A stretch of 64,000 bases of DNA from Methanobacterium petrolearium (GTDB lineage: Archaea > Methanobacteriota > Methanobacteria > Methanobacteriales > Methanobacteriaceae), in contig NZ_JAGGKL010000009.1 of NCBI RefSeq assembly GCF_017873625.1, positions 45,745-109,744 on the forward strand, written 5' to 3'. Positions 55,447 to 64,000 of the stretch are shown here, piece after piece; positions within the stretch are counted from its first letter, which is position 1; each line of letters starts with the position of its first letter. Below the pieces are notes generated by a model. The model did not search any database, had not been told where the DNA came from, and worked only from the letters and a program-made list of their open reading frames with translations. Made by a program: the position numbers and the translations under genes.

Positions 55447-56607
55447 ATGGCAGAGAAGCAAGATTATTACGAAGTCCTGGGAGTGGAAAAAGGGGCCAGT
55501 AAAAAGGATATTAAAAAGGCCTACAGAAAATTGGCCATGGAATATCACCCTGATGTAAGCGAAGACCCAGAAGCTGGTGAAAAATTCAAAGAAATCAGCG
55601 AAGCTTATGCTGTACTTTCTGATGATGAGAAAAGAAGTACCTATGACCAGTTCGGTCATGCCGGAATGGGTGGATTCAGCCAGGAAGATATCTTCAACAA
55701 CATCAACTTCGAAGATATTTTCCGTGGATTCGGATTCGGAGGAGGCAGTGGAGGAGCAGGTGGTTTTGAAAGCATATTTGATCTGTTTGGATTTGGAGGA
55801 AGCCGGCGTAACGGACCCCAACAGGGCGATGATGTGCTTTATGAAATGAAAATTACCCTGGAAGATGCTGCCCATGGACTGGAAGAGGATATTGAAGTTC
55901 CTCATAAAAAAACCTGTCCACGCTGTAATGGGTCTAAGGCAGAACCAGGAACTGAAAGCCGGACCTGTGATACCTGTGGAGGTAGTGGTCAGGTCCGACA
56001 TGTTCAAAACACCCCATTGGGTCAGTTTGCAACCATCCGACCATGCAGTACCTGTCGTGGTGAAGGAAAAATAGTTGACACCCCCTGCCATGAATGTCAT
56101 GGAAAAGGAATTGTTAAACAAACCAGTACCATCCACGTCAATATTCCCGCAGGAGTGGAAGACGGATCCCGACTACGCGTTCCTGGTGAAGGAGATGTTG
56201 GTAAACGTGGAGGACCACCAGGAGATCTCTATGTCCTCATAAGGGTAAAACCCCACAAGTACTTCAAGAGGGAAGGAGCCAACCTCCACTATGAAAAACC
56301 AATTAGCTTTGTACAGGCCACCCTGGGAGATAAAGTTGAGGTACCCACCATCGATAGTACAGTGGAGCTCAAGATACCTGAAGGAACCCAGACTGGAACA
56401 TCATTCCGGATGAAAGGCCAGGGTATGCCACACCTACGTTGGAATGGGAAAGGTAATCTGTACGTTAAGGTTAAAGTGATAACTCCCAAGAAACTCAGCC
56501 CCAAACAGAAGGAACTACTGGAGGAATTCGCTGATATTAGTGGGGATGAGATCTACACCGAGGATAAAGGATTTTTTGATAAAGTGAAAGATGCCATCAG
56601 TCACTAA
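55447..56607 (+). CDS. dnaJ: Chaperone DnaJ (Hsp40, type I)
   Basis: 386 residues. J domain QDYYEVLGVEKGASKKDIKK with HPD in MEYHPDVSED (about 31-40); Gly/Phe-rich region about 75-118 (GFGFGGGSGGAGGF); four zinc motifs CPRCNGSK, CDTCGGSG, CSTCRGEG and CHECHGKG (about 158-220); and C-terminal client-binding domains with GDLYVLIRVKPHKYFKREG. It delivers substrates and triggers DnaK ATPase. GAGGAAGATTAATC precedes the ATG. Separated from dnaK by 247 bases with its own AT-rich promoter region and a hairpin. Confidence 0.97.
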   Translation: MAEKQDYYEVLGVEKGASKKDIKKAYRKLAMEYHPDVSEDPEAGEKFKEISEAYAVLSDDEKRSTYDQFGHAGMGGFSQEDIFNNINFEDIFRGFGFGGGSGGAGGFESIFDLFGFGGSRRNGPQQGDDVLYEMKITLEDAAHGLEEDIEVPHKKTCPRCNGSKAEPGTESRTCDTCGGSGQVRHVQNTPLGQFATIRPCSTCRGEGKIVDTPCHECHGKGIVKQTSTIHVNIPAGVEDGSRLRVPGEGDVGKRGGPPGDLYVLIRVKPHKYFKREGANLHYEKPISFVQATLGDKVEVPTIDSTVELKIPEGTQTGTSFRMKGQGMPHLRWNGKGNLYVKVKVITPKKLSPKQKELLEEFADISGDEIYTEDKGFFDKVKDAISH

Positions 56608-56797
56608 ATGAGAACACCAATCACTAAATTAATTTTTTCCCACACGTCCCAACTCATCTGTAACTTTAACTTTCCCCCCTTTATTTTTAGGAATTCCTTC
56701 ATGATAATAGCAGAGTAATGTAAAATTATTTATTTTATGGAAGCAGAATTGCATTTAATTAGAGTTAAGCTTAAAAATCATTTGAAGATGTGATTCT

Positions 56798-57172
56798 GTG
56801 AATACCACTAACGAAAATCAGGACATAAATGTAGAAGAAATACTAAATAAGATCCAGGGTTACTTTGGTTTTGTACCCAAGATCTTCCAGGTTTTATCAG
56901 AGGACCCCCATGCACTGAAAGTTTTTTTTGACAAAGCAGAATTTATGATGGCAGATGATGCCCTACCTCCACTTACTAAGGAATTCGTGTCCATTGGAGC
57001 AGCTGCTGCCCTGGGATCACCACACTGTCTCAACACCCACTTGGAAGTTGCCAAAGAGTTTGGAGCAAGTGAAGAACAACTTTTGCTGGCCATTATTATT
57101 GGAGCTTCCATCACTGAAACCACTGCCCTTTCCAAATCATTGCGAGTTTACCATGATTTTAAAGAAAAATAA
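56798..57172 (+). CDS. Carboxymuconolactone decarboxylase/AhpD-like protein
   Basis: 124 residues of the CMD/AhpD fold: NKIQGYFGFVPKIFQVLSED, LPPLTKEFVSIGAAAALGS and SPHCLNTHLEVAKEFGASEE (about 68-87). The active-site CxxC of AhpD is reduced here to SPHC, so one cysteine is missing and disulfide reductase activity is unlikely. Start is GTG at 56798. Size and fold suggest a trimer or hexamer. It follows dnaJ by 190 bases; role unknown, perhaps thiol-linked stress protection. Confidence 0.83.
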   Translation: MNTTNENQDINVEEILNKIQGYFGFVPKIFQVLSEDPHALKVFFDKAEFMMADDALPPLTKEFVSIGAAAALGSPHCLNTHLEVAKEFGASEEQLLLAIIIGASITETTALSKSLRVYHDFKEK

Positions 57173-57567
57173 ATGAAAATAAAAGAAATAACTAGACATA
57201 CCCCTCTTTTAATCCTAAAAATTTTATATTTTTTTTACATCATTTAAGAGAATTGTAATTCGTTTTACTCCCATTTACCCTTTTTTTTAAAATTTAATGT
57301 TAGATAAATTAATTAAATCCATTTCACATTCTCCAACAATGATAACCACTTATTTTCACCGTAAACACAGTAATTTATTGAAAACCATTAAAAACCTTTT
57401 AAGAATATGTTGATTCACTTTCCAGTGTATATCCTAATTAAATTGATTATTAAACTCTTATTGAAAGGTTCACCACCTATCACCATGTTATAAGGAAAAA
57501 TATAATACCAAGTCTTAACATAGAACATGACGATAAAGGGAGTTTAAAAATAAGAGGAGGAGAAAAA
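57173..57567. other. Gene-free AT-rich region
   Basis: 395 bases between the AhpD-like and HdeD-like genes, very AT-rich with poly-T runs near 57230 and 57282. No ORF, RNA or repeat that I can support. GAGGAGGAG at 57555 is the ribosome site of the next gene. Confidence 0.45.
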
Positions 57568-58047
57568 ATGGAAAGAAAAACTTTGGCTATCGTTCTGATA
57601 ATTTTAGGTCTAATTGTGTTAGCCTTCCCTTTACTAGGATTGATCCCCATTGCAGTTCTTACAGGACTAGGAGTAGCATTCATGGGTATTGGGTTAATAC
57701 TAGCTGGTTTCAGTGACAGAGAAGTGAGTAGTGGTCTGGGGCTCCTGGAGATAGTGCTGGGAATCATCGCCCTGGTACTGGGTCTTGGATTCATACTGAA
57801 CCCGGGATTGTTCAGTTTTATTGCAGGATTACTAGTTGCTCTAGCAGGATTATTCCTGATTATCATAGGTATAGTCGCAGTGTTTACTAAAACTGGAGGT
57901 AGCCGCTGGAACGGGGTTGTAGCCATAATAATAGGTCTAGTTTATATTATATTTGGATACATCATAAAAGATCCGTTCTGGTTAGGTGTGTTAATTGGAT
58001 TGTGGTTACTGTTAACTGGAATTATAATGTTCTTCCAGAAAGATTAA
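57568..58047 (+). CDS. DUF308/HdeD-like membrane protein
   Basis: 159 residues, almost entirely hydrophobic, with five or six helices in pairs (about 5-24, 29-45, 56-75, 77-100, 112-129, 135-155). The repeated Gly-rich helices (LIPIAVLTGLGVAFMGIGLI, GLLVALAGLFLIIIGIVAVF) follow the pattern of the DUF308 family to which acid-resistance protein HdeD belongs. Role unknown. Excellent ribosome site AAGAGGAGGAGAAAAA. Located between the AhpD-like gene and rnpB. Confidence 0.78.
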   Translation: MERKTLAIVLIILGLIVLAFPLLGLIPIAVLTGLGVAFMGIGLILAGFSDREVSSGLGLLEIVLGIIALVLGLGFILNPGLFSFIAGLLVALAGLFLIIIGIVAVFTKTGGSRWNGVVAIIIGLVYIIFGYIIKDPFWLGVLIGLWLLLTGIIMFFQKD

Positions 58048-58133
58048 ACCATTTCCAGAATTAAACCAAAAATAGCCTATTAATCCTTTTTTTCTTTTTT
58101 GTGATGATAGTTTAGTTTTAAATTATTAGTGTG

Positions 58134-58451
<318 letters not shown>

Positions 58452-58651
58452 AATTTTACAATGTATATAATGATAATTAGTTGAATTTAAACTTTTACCC
58501 CAAATGGAAGATAGTTGTTGTGAATAATTGTGATAATTTAAGTAACCCACAAATTTTAATCATATTAACTAGTAATTGTTTTATGGCTTCAAATTCCTGT
58601 TATTATATTTTATAAATAACTTTTTAATATGATAAGTTATAATGTGATTAT

Positions 58652-59401
58652 ATGCCAAAAAGAATTTTAGTTGTAGAAGATGAAGAGATTTTGAGGATGG
58701 GGACTACTTTAAATCTAAAATCTTTTGGATATAATGTTGTTGGCAATTTTAAATCAGGAGAAGATGCCATCGAACATATAGAAAATTTAAATCCGGATTT
58801 AGTTTTAATGGATATCAAGTTATCTGGAGATCTTAATGGAATAGAAACCGTGAAACGCATTCAAGAAAAAATAGACATTCCTGTGATATACCTTTCAGTA
58901 TATTCCGACCAGGAAACAATTGAAAAAGCCAAATTTACCAAACCATTCAGATATATGAACAAACCATTTAATGATGAAGAACTCAAATTCACCATTGAAA
59001 CAGCTATCAAGTCACATACCCAGAAAAAACTATGTGATAAACTTAAAACTCATAAAGATGTTATAAATAACATTCAAGGAACTGTTTATAGGTTCTACCT
59101 TGACAGAGGGGAAATAGAATTATTTAATGGAATGTCAGAAAAAATGACTGGATTTAAACCAAGTGAACTGAAAAATTATAATTTACATTTTTTAGAAAAC
59201 CTAATTCTATCAGAGGACCAAAAAAACGTTGAAAATATTTTAAGTAATTCTATCAATTTGAAAATCCCATTCAGCATGTTTTATAGAATAAAAAATAAAA
59301 AGGGGCAAATTAAAAAATTTTATGAAATAGGTAAACCTGTTACTGGATCCCAAGGGGAGGTTTTATACTTGGATGGAATAATTTTTGATGTTACTACCTA
59401 A
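58652..59401 (+). CDS. Response regulator with C-terminal PAS-like domain
   Basis: 249 residues. A receiver domain (about 1-125): RILVVEDEEILRM acidic pocket, phosphoacceptor aspartate in LVLMDIKLSGD (about 50-60), Ser/Thr in IYLSVYSD and the lysine in MNKPFNDEELKF. The C-terminal half (about 137-249) is PAS-like: VINNIQGTVYRFYLDRGEIE, FYEIGKPVTGSQGEVLYLDG. No DNA-binding domain, so output is probably protein-protein, as in many methanogen response regulators. First of a cluster with a kinase at 59441. Confidence 0.86.
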   Translation: MPKRILVVEDEEILRMGTTLNLKSFGYNVVGNFKSGEDAIEHIENLNPDLVLMDIKLSGDLNGIETVKRIQEKIDIPVIYLSVYSDQETIEKAKFTKPFRYMNKPFNDEELKFTIETAIKSHTQKKLCDKLKTHKDVINNIQGTVYRFYLDRGEIELFNGMSEKMTGFKPSELKNYNLHFLENLILSEDQKNVENILSNSINLKIPFSMFYRIKNKKGQIKKFYEIGKPVTGSQGEVLYLDGIIFDVTT

Positions 59402-59440
59402 ATACTGTGTTCAACGAATGCTGTTATAAGAGGTCACTGA

Positions 59441-61132
59441 ATGAACTTTGAATACTCTTTTTTTGGACTTATACCTATGTTAAGCTCATTCATTGTTTTA
59501 ATTTTAGCCATTAACTGTTACAACAAACTTTCTTCGAAATTACACCTTATATTCCTGTTTTTATCATTATCTGTATTTTTCTGGTGTTTTGGATCAGCAA
59601 TGGTATTTTTCACCAATGAAGTAGGGATGAATATTCTTTGGAACAAAATCAGTTATATTGGAGCTGCATTTACGCCATCATTATGGCTCATATTAGTATT
59701 AGAATATAAAAAACGTCTGAAATGGCATCATGTCCTGTCTTTAGTTGTTCTACCAATAATTATTGTGATAGTTGCATTTACCAATGATTGGCATGGACTC
59801 CTTTGGTCCAACATCATCCAAGTTCCCAACCAGAATGGATTGATCTTGATCTATGAACATGGCCTATTTTTCTGGATTACTATTTTTTACAGTTTTTTGG
59901 TGAGTTTGGCAGGAATTCTTATTTTGGTCAGGATGTTAATAGATTCTGCTACCAACTATCGTCCCCAGATTTTACTTTTAATTTTAAGTGGATTAATGCC
60001 CATAATTTTCAGTTCAATTTATATTACAAAGTTTATACCCATTTTTGGGGTAGATGTTACTTCAGTAGGAGTGAGTATATCTGGAATACTAATTGCTGTA
60101 AGCATTTATCAGTTTAGTTTCCTAGACATCATCCCTATTGCACATGAAATCCTCTTTAAAAACATGATAAATGGTTTTATGGTTTTTGATGTTGATGATA
60201 AATTAATCGAAGTTAATCCTGCAGCTAATATCATCGCTATAAACAATAATCAGATAGGTAAACACGCCAATGAAATATTTTGCAAATTTAAAGAACTAAA
60301 AAATTTTTATAATGGATCTCAAACTGAATCTGAAATTTTCTTGGGAAACCCATTGAATCGTTGGATACAAACACAGATTACTCCAATTTATAACGATAAT
60401 AGGGTGTATCACGGTCGTTTATTGATAATCCAAAATATTGATAAACGTAAAAAGCTTGAAAAGGAAATACGTAAGTCATTAAATGAAAAAGATTTAATGA
60501 TGAAAGAAATTCATCATCGTGTGAAAAATAACCTACAGGTGATATCTAGTTTGCTCAGTCTCCAATCAGTTTATCACGAGGATGTGAAAACAAGAGATGT
60601 TCTTAGGGAAAGTCAAAATAGGGTTAAATCCATGGCAATGGTCCATGAAATACTTTATACCAGGGAAAACCTTTCCAAAATTGATATGAAAAAATATATT
60701 GATGAACTTATCCTGCATCTTTATGCATCATATGGGAAGAACCATGGCGAAATAAAAACATTATTAAATATAGAATCTGTGCAAATGGACATTAACACTG
60801 CTTTGCCAGTGGGATTGATTATCAATGAACTTTTAACCAATTCTTTAAAGTACGCATTTCCTGAAGGGATTGGTGAATTAAGCTTAAAACTCCAATTAAT
60901 TGACCATTATTATTATTTAGAAATAGCAGATAATGGTATTGGCCTACCATATAATTTTGATATCCTCCAAACAAAAACTTTGGGTTTCCAACTGGTAAAT
61001 CGGTTAGTGAAACAGTTAAAAGGTTCTTTAAAGTTAAATGTGAATGAAGGAACGAAATTTTGTGTTAAATTTCCGTACAATATAAATATTACATATATTC
61101 AAGGATATATTAATGAATATGACTCAAATTAA
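59441..61132 (+). CDS. Membrane sensor histidine kinase (7TM-PAS-HisKA_2-HATPase)
   Basis: 563 residues. Seven membrane helices in residues 5-230, of the histidine-kinase N-terminal 7TM type; a PAS domain about 240-340 (GFMVFDVDDKLIEVNPAANI); HisKA_2 dimerisation region with the phosphohistidine in IHHRVKNNLQVISSLLSLQS (about 361-380); HATPase with N box NELLTNSLKYAFPEGIG and G box EIADNGIGLPYNF. Signals inferred to reach the regulators encoded beside it at 58652 and 61113. Its last 20 bases overlap the next gene. Confidence 0.9.
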   Translation: MNFEYSFFGLIPMLSSFIVLILAINCYNKLSSKLHLIFLFLSLSVFFWCFGSAMVFFTNEVGMNILWNKISYIGAAFTPSLWLILVLEYKKRLKWHHVLSLVVLPIIIVIVAFTNDWHGLLWSNIIQVPNQNGLILIYEHGLFFWITIFYSFLVSLAGILILVRMLIDSATNYRPQILLLILSGLMPIIFSSIYITKFIPIFGVDVTSVGVSISGILIAVSIYQFSFLDIIPIAHEILFKNMINGFMVFDVDDKLIEVNPAANIIAINNNQIGKHANEIFCKFKELKNFYNGSQTESEIFLGNPLNRWIQTQITPIYNDNRVYHGRLLIIQNIDKRKKLEKEIRKSLNEKDLMMKEIHHRVKNNLQVISSLLSLQSVYHEDVKTRDVLRESQNRVKSMAMVHEILYTRENLSKIDMKKYIDELILHLYASYGKNHGEIKTLLNIESVQMDINTALPVGLIINELLTNSLKYAFPEGIGELSLKLQLIDHYYYLEIADNGIGLPYNFDILQTKTLGFQLVNRLVKQLKGSLKLNVNEGTKFCVKFPYNINITYIQGYINEYDSN

Positions 61133-61862
61133 TCCAATTACTCCCCTAGGGAAAAATATCTTAATTGTCGAAGATGAGTATATAACTTCATTTGAATTAG
61201 AGACTAAAATCCAAAGTTGGGGATATTCAGTTGTTGGAATTGCTACTTCCGGGTTTGAAGCCATTAAAATGTCCGAAGAACTGCATCCTGACATGATAAT
61301 TATGGACATACAACTTAATGGAGTTGAAAACGGCATAGATGTGACGAAAAAAATTCAAAACAAAATAGAAATCCCTTTTATTTATCTCACAGCACATTCA
61401 AGTGATACTTTAATGGAACAGGCACAAAAAACATTCCCCTACGCATATATCACTAAACCTTTTGATGACATGGAGTTAAAGTTTGCAATAGAACTTGCAT
61501 TCCATAAATTTGAATTGGAAAAAAATCTAGAATTCAATAAGATTTATGAAACAATTGATAACTTAATGACTGGAATTTTCATTGCCAATGCAGATGGCGA
61601 CATACTCTTTGAAAATAGATTCATCAAAAATATTTTTAGCGATGAATCTTCCCGTAAAAAAATTGAAACTGACCGGATAATGGCACTTCAAAATGAAATA
61701 AAGAGAAAAGATCTTATGGATACACTAAAAAAACAGGGTCACATCAAAAATGAAACTTTACAAATAGTGCAAAAAGATAATACACCCATCAAAGTTAAAA
61801 TGAGTGTTAAATTATATAATAATAAGATTTATGGCATTATCAACCCTTATTCTCCGGATTAA
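61113..61862 (+). CDS. Response regulator with C-terminal PAS-like domain
   Basis: 249 residues. Receiver domain with NILIVEDEYITSFELE (about 15-30), phosphoacceptor aspartate in MIIMDIQLNGVENG (about 62-75), IYLTAHSSD and ITKPFDDMELKF. The second half (about 145-249) is PAS-like, with ETIDNLMTGIFIANADGDIL. No DNA-binding output domain. Overlaps the kinase gene by 20 bases, so it is translated from within it, a strong sign of partnership. Same architecture as the regulator at 58652. Confidence 0.86.
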   Translation: MNMTQINPITPLGKNILIVEDEYITSFELETKIQSWGYSVVGIATSGFEAIKMSEELHPDMIIMDIQLNGVENGIDVTKKIQNKIEIPFIYLTAHSSDTLMEQAQKTFPYAYITKPFDDMELKFAIELAFHKFELEKNLEFNKIYETIDNLMTGIFIANADGDILFENRFIKNIFSDESSRKKIETDRIMALQNEIKRKDLMDTLKKQGHIKNETLQIVQKDNTPIKVKMSVKLYNNKIYGIINPYSPD

Positions 61863-61893
61863 AATAGAATAATCATTTAATAAATTTACATTA

Positions 61894-62898
61894 TCATTTA
61901 AATTTCACTGTGAAATAAGTCCCCTCATCTATTTTAACATCTATTTCACCATCAAGTTGGTTTACAAGCAAATTTACAATTGTTAATCCAAAAGAATCCG
62001 GATTTTGTAAGTTTATATTTTCAGGAATCGATTTTCCATTATCTAAAACTTCCAAAATATATGTATCATCATTTTCACGTAGATTTATAAATATAACCCC
62101 TTCATCATCTGAAAATGCATATTTTAAAGAGTTGGAAACTAATTCATTTACAATTAATCCTAAAATTAATGCTCTATCAACATCAAATGAAACATGATCA
62201 ACATTTAAAAAGTACCTAACTTCACTTACAGAATATGTCTTTAAGATTTCATCCATCAATTGTCTTAAATAACGATTTAAATCGATTTTTTCAAAATCAG
62301 CATAACTATAAAGTTTTTGATGGATGATCGCCATGGCATTTGCACGATTTTGTGAATCCAACAAAGCTTCTTTAGCACTTTCATCTTCTGTGTTTATGGC
62401 CTGAAGAGATAAAAGTCCAGATAAAGTAACTAAGTTATTTTTTACTCTGTGATGAGTTTCTTTCATTAGCAATTCTTTAAGTTCCAGTAAACTTTCTTTC
62501 TTTTCTTCACTTTCTTTTTGTTTGGTTATATCTTGAGCTATATGAAAACTACCAATAATATCTCCTTCAGAATCATGGATAGGATTGGTGGAAACTAAAA
62601 GCCATAAATTTAGATCAGGAAATTTAACTTCTTCAGTGTACTCCTCATCATTTTCCATAGTTTTAATATGAGGACAAAACTCAAGAGGTTTTGAAGTTCC
62701 ATGTATTATATTGTAACACTTTTCTCCAATAAGATTACCCTCTAAAAAGATTTTATTTTTCATACTTTTATTTATGCGAACAATTCTATGTTCTTCATCC
62801 AAAATCATCATAGGGACTTCAAGTGAACTGAATATAGATTCCCATAATTTCCTCGATATAAAAGGTAAATCTCCTGAATTTGATGATCTTAAATTCAT
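61894..62898 (-). CDS. Soluble sensor histidine kinase (PAS-HisKA_2-HATPase)
   Basis: 334 residues and no membrane helix. PAS domain about 20-140 (VPMMILDEEHRIVRINKSMK, GSFHIAQDITKQKESE); histidine in MKETHHRVKNNLVTLSGLLS (about 151-170); HATPase with N box VNELVSNSLKYAFSDDEG and LEVLDNGKSIPENI (about 279-292). It converges with the response regulator at 61113 and may share that regulator. AACAGGATGTTATAA precedes the ATG. Confidence 0.88.
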   Translation of the reverse strand: MNLRSSNSGDLPFISRKLWESIFSSLEVPMMILDEEHRIVRINKSMKNKIFLEGNLIGEKCYNIIHGTSKPLEFCPHIKTMENDEEYTEEVKFPDLNLWLLVSTNPIHDSEGDIIGSFHIAQDITKQKESEEKKESLLELKELLMKETHHRVKNNLVTLSGLLSLQAINTEDESAKEALLDSQNRANAMAIIHQKLYSYADFEKIDLNRYLRQLMDEILKTYSVSEVRYFLNVDHVSFDVDRALILGLIVNELVSNSLKYAFSDDEGVIFINLRENDDTYILEVLDNGKSIPENINLQNPDSFGLTIVNLLVNQLDGEIDVKIDEGTYFTVKFK

Positions 62899-63154
62899 TT
62901 ATAACATCCTGTTCATTTTATGATTAATCAATTTTAAAGATATTCACCCCAACATTATAAAAAGGTACTCAACAGCAGATGTGTGTTTATAAATTTTTAT
63001 TTTCAATTTTGTAGCATTGCCCTAAATATGACTATGAACCTAGAAATGATAATATGGTAAGTTAGAATTTAATTTTTTAAAAAGTAATATTCAATAATTT
63101 GAGTAAATTTGTTTAAAAAAATAAAAAAAGGAGATTTGAATCTCCAACAAAATG

Positions 63155-64000
63155 TTATTTCTTTTTCCCTGCTATGATACCTCCCAAAACCATCAAGACA
63201 GCTAAAACCATCCCTAAAAGAGGTATTCCTGTATTTTGCATCGGTATTGTTGTTGCGTTGACATTGGAAACTGCATTGGCCTGCGTTAAAGGTTTTGAAA
63301 CTTCTATAGTACAGTTAGCTTCGTTACCATCCAGTATTGGATCATACCCGAGAGATGTTACGCTAACTCTGTTAAGTAAAGATCCTGAACCTTTGACAGT
63401 TGACGTAATAGTCAATGTAGCAACTGTTCCACTAGGCAAATCACCAATAGTCCAAATTCCAGTTTCAGAATTATATGTACCTACAGAAGCCACATAAGAA
63501 ACGAATTGCAGCCCAGAAGGCATGTATTCAGTCACTTTAGTGTTAAGTGCTGTATCTGGTCCATGGTTTTGCACAACAATGGTAAAATGCACCATATCTC
63601 CAATTGAAGCGTTGGTTTTATCTGCTTCTTTAGTTACTGAGAGATCTGCGATCTGCTGTGTAACAGTTATGTATACCGTAGCAGTGCTTGTACCCCCATT
63701 ACCATCGCTGATAGTATAAGTGAAACTATCAGGACCATAGTAACCATCATCTGGAGTGTAAGTCACAGTACCATCTTGATTGATTACTGCAGTGCAATCA
63801 GATGGTTGAGTTACTGCAATGACAGTCAATGTATCATGTTCAATGTCTGTATCATTGTCCAGGACATTTATTGTCACAGGAGTATTTTCAGGAGTTGAAG
63901 CATGATCATCCACAGCCACAGGAACATCATCCACACCATTCACAGTGAGAGTCACAGTAGCAGTACTAATGTCACCATCAGCATCCACGATTTGGTATTC
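63155..64000 (-). CDS. C-terminal part of a large surface protein with cadherin-like and DUF11 repeats (partial at right edge)
   Basis: The frame is open to the window edge, where EYQIVDADGD precedes an in-frame GTG, so the start lies to the right. It contains a cadherin-like VCBS/Ig repeat (VDDHASTPENTPVTINVLDN, DGYYGPDSFTYTISDGNGG), a DUF11-type domain (LSVTKEADKTNASIGD, GPDTALNTKVTEYMPSG) and a C-terminal membrane anchor (GIPLLGMVLAVLMVLGG) with a final KKK. An archaeal adhesin-like protein displayed on the cell surface. The 256 bases upstream of 63155 to the kinase are non-coding. Confidence 0.86.
   Translation of the reverse strand, partial: EYQIVDADGDISTATVTLTVNGVDDVPVAVDDHASTPENTPVTINVLDNDTDIEHDTLTVIAVTQPSDCTAVINQDGTVTYTPDDGYYGPDSFTYTISDGNGGTSTATVYITVTQQIADLSVTKEADKTNASIGDMVHFTIVVQNHGPDTALNTKVTEYMPSGLQFVSYVASVGTYNSETGIWTIGDLPSGTVATLTITSTVKGSGSLLNRVSVTSLGYDPILDGNEANCTIEVSKPLTQANAVSNVNATTIPMQNTGIPLLGMVLAVLMVLGGIIAGKKK

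Overview
The window looks like a chromosomal segment of a mesophilic, AT-rich methanogen of the Methanobacteriales, most likely Methanobacterium (inference). The evidence is a family B DNA polymerase that stops just after motif C, the split form known from Methanothermobacter and its relatives; an archaeal-type RNase P RNA; a grpE-dnaK-dnaJ cluster; hypF; and an archaeal nicotinate phosphoribosyltransferase. Strong GGAGG/GGTGA ribosome binding sites precede many genes, and TTG or GTG starts are common. I see no tRNA, rRNA, CRISPR array or intact transposon.

Layout. 1-5160: membrane protein, remnant of a surface protein, proC, two methyltransferases and a PEBP-type lipoprotein. 5600-16230: export and regulation, with one ABC-2 and two MacB/FtsX-type ABC systems interleaved with paralogous winged-helix regulators and four-helix small membrane proteins, then a PadR/HAAS pair. 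16370-23070: methyltransferases, a terpene-cyclase-like repeat protein, an HHH protein, a flavodoxin, membrane proteins and several decayed genes. 23406-25662: the ectoine operon ectABC. 25719-28638: two flavodoxin-ferredoxin fusions, a flavodoxin and a metallo-beta-lactamase-fold hydrolase. 29975-32212: a MarR regulator translationally coupled to a frameshifted drug-efflux transporter. 32468-37059: a PadR-headed operon with a DrrAB-type ABC exporter, a ferredoxin-less QueG-like domain, a methyltransferase and an acetyltransferase. 38342-49370: polB1, pncB, a second terpene-cyclase-like gene, QueG-like iron-sulfur proteins, acetyltransferases, nitroreductase, a 30-residue Cys-rich protein, HxlR regulator, PAP2 phosphatase and larB. 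49538-58451: hypF, a winged-helix regulator, the chaperone operon behind an iterated promoter array, an AhpD-like protein, an HdeD-like protein and rnpB. 58652-64000: sensor kinases and response regulators, then the C-terminus of a surface protein.

The left and middle parts are accessory, rich in exporters, small regulators, acetyltransferases, methyltransferases and flavoproteins, with at least six visibly decaying genes; the right part carries conserved housekeeping genes. The signals most worth pursuing are the recurring regulator plus small-membrane-protein cassette next to ABC exporters, the PadR-controlled six-gene operon, the reiterated TATA/operator array before grpE, the unannotated 30-residue CCGPKGC protein, and ectoine synthesis in a methanogen.
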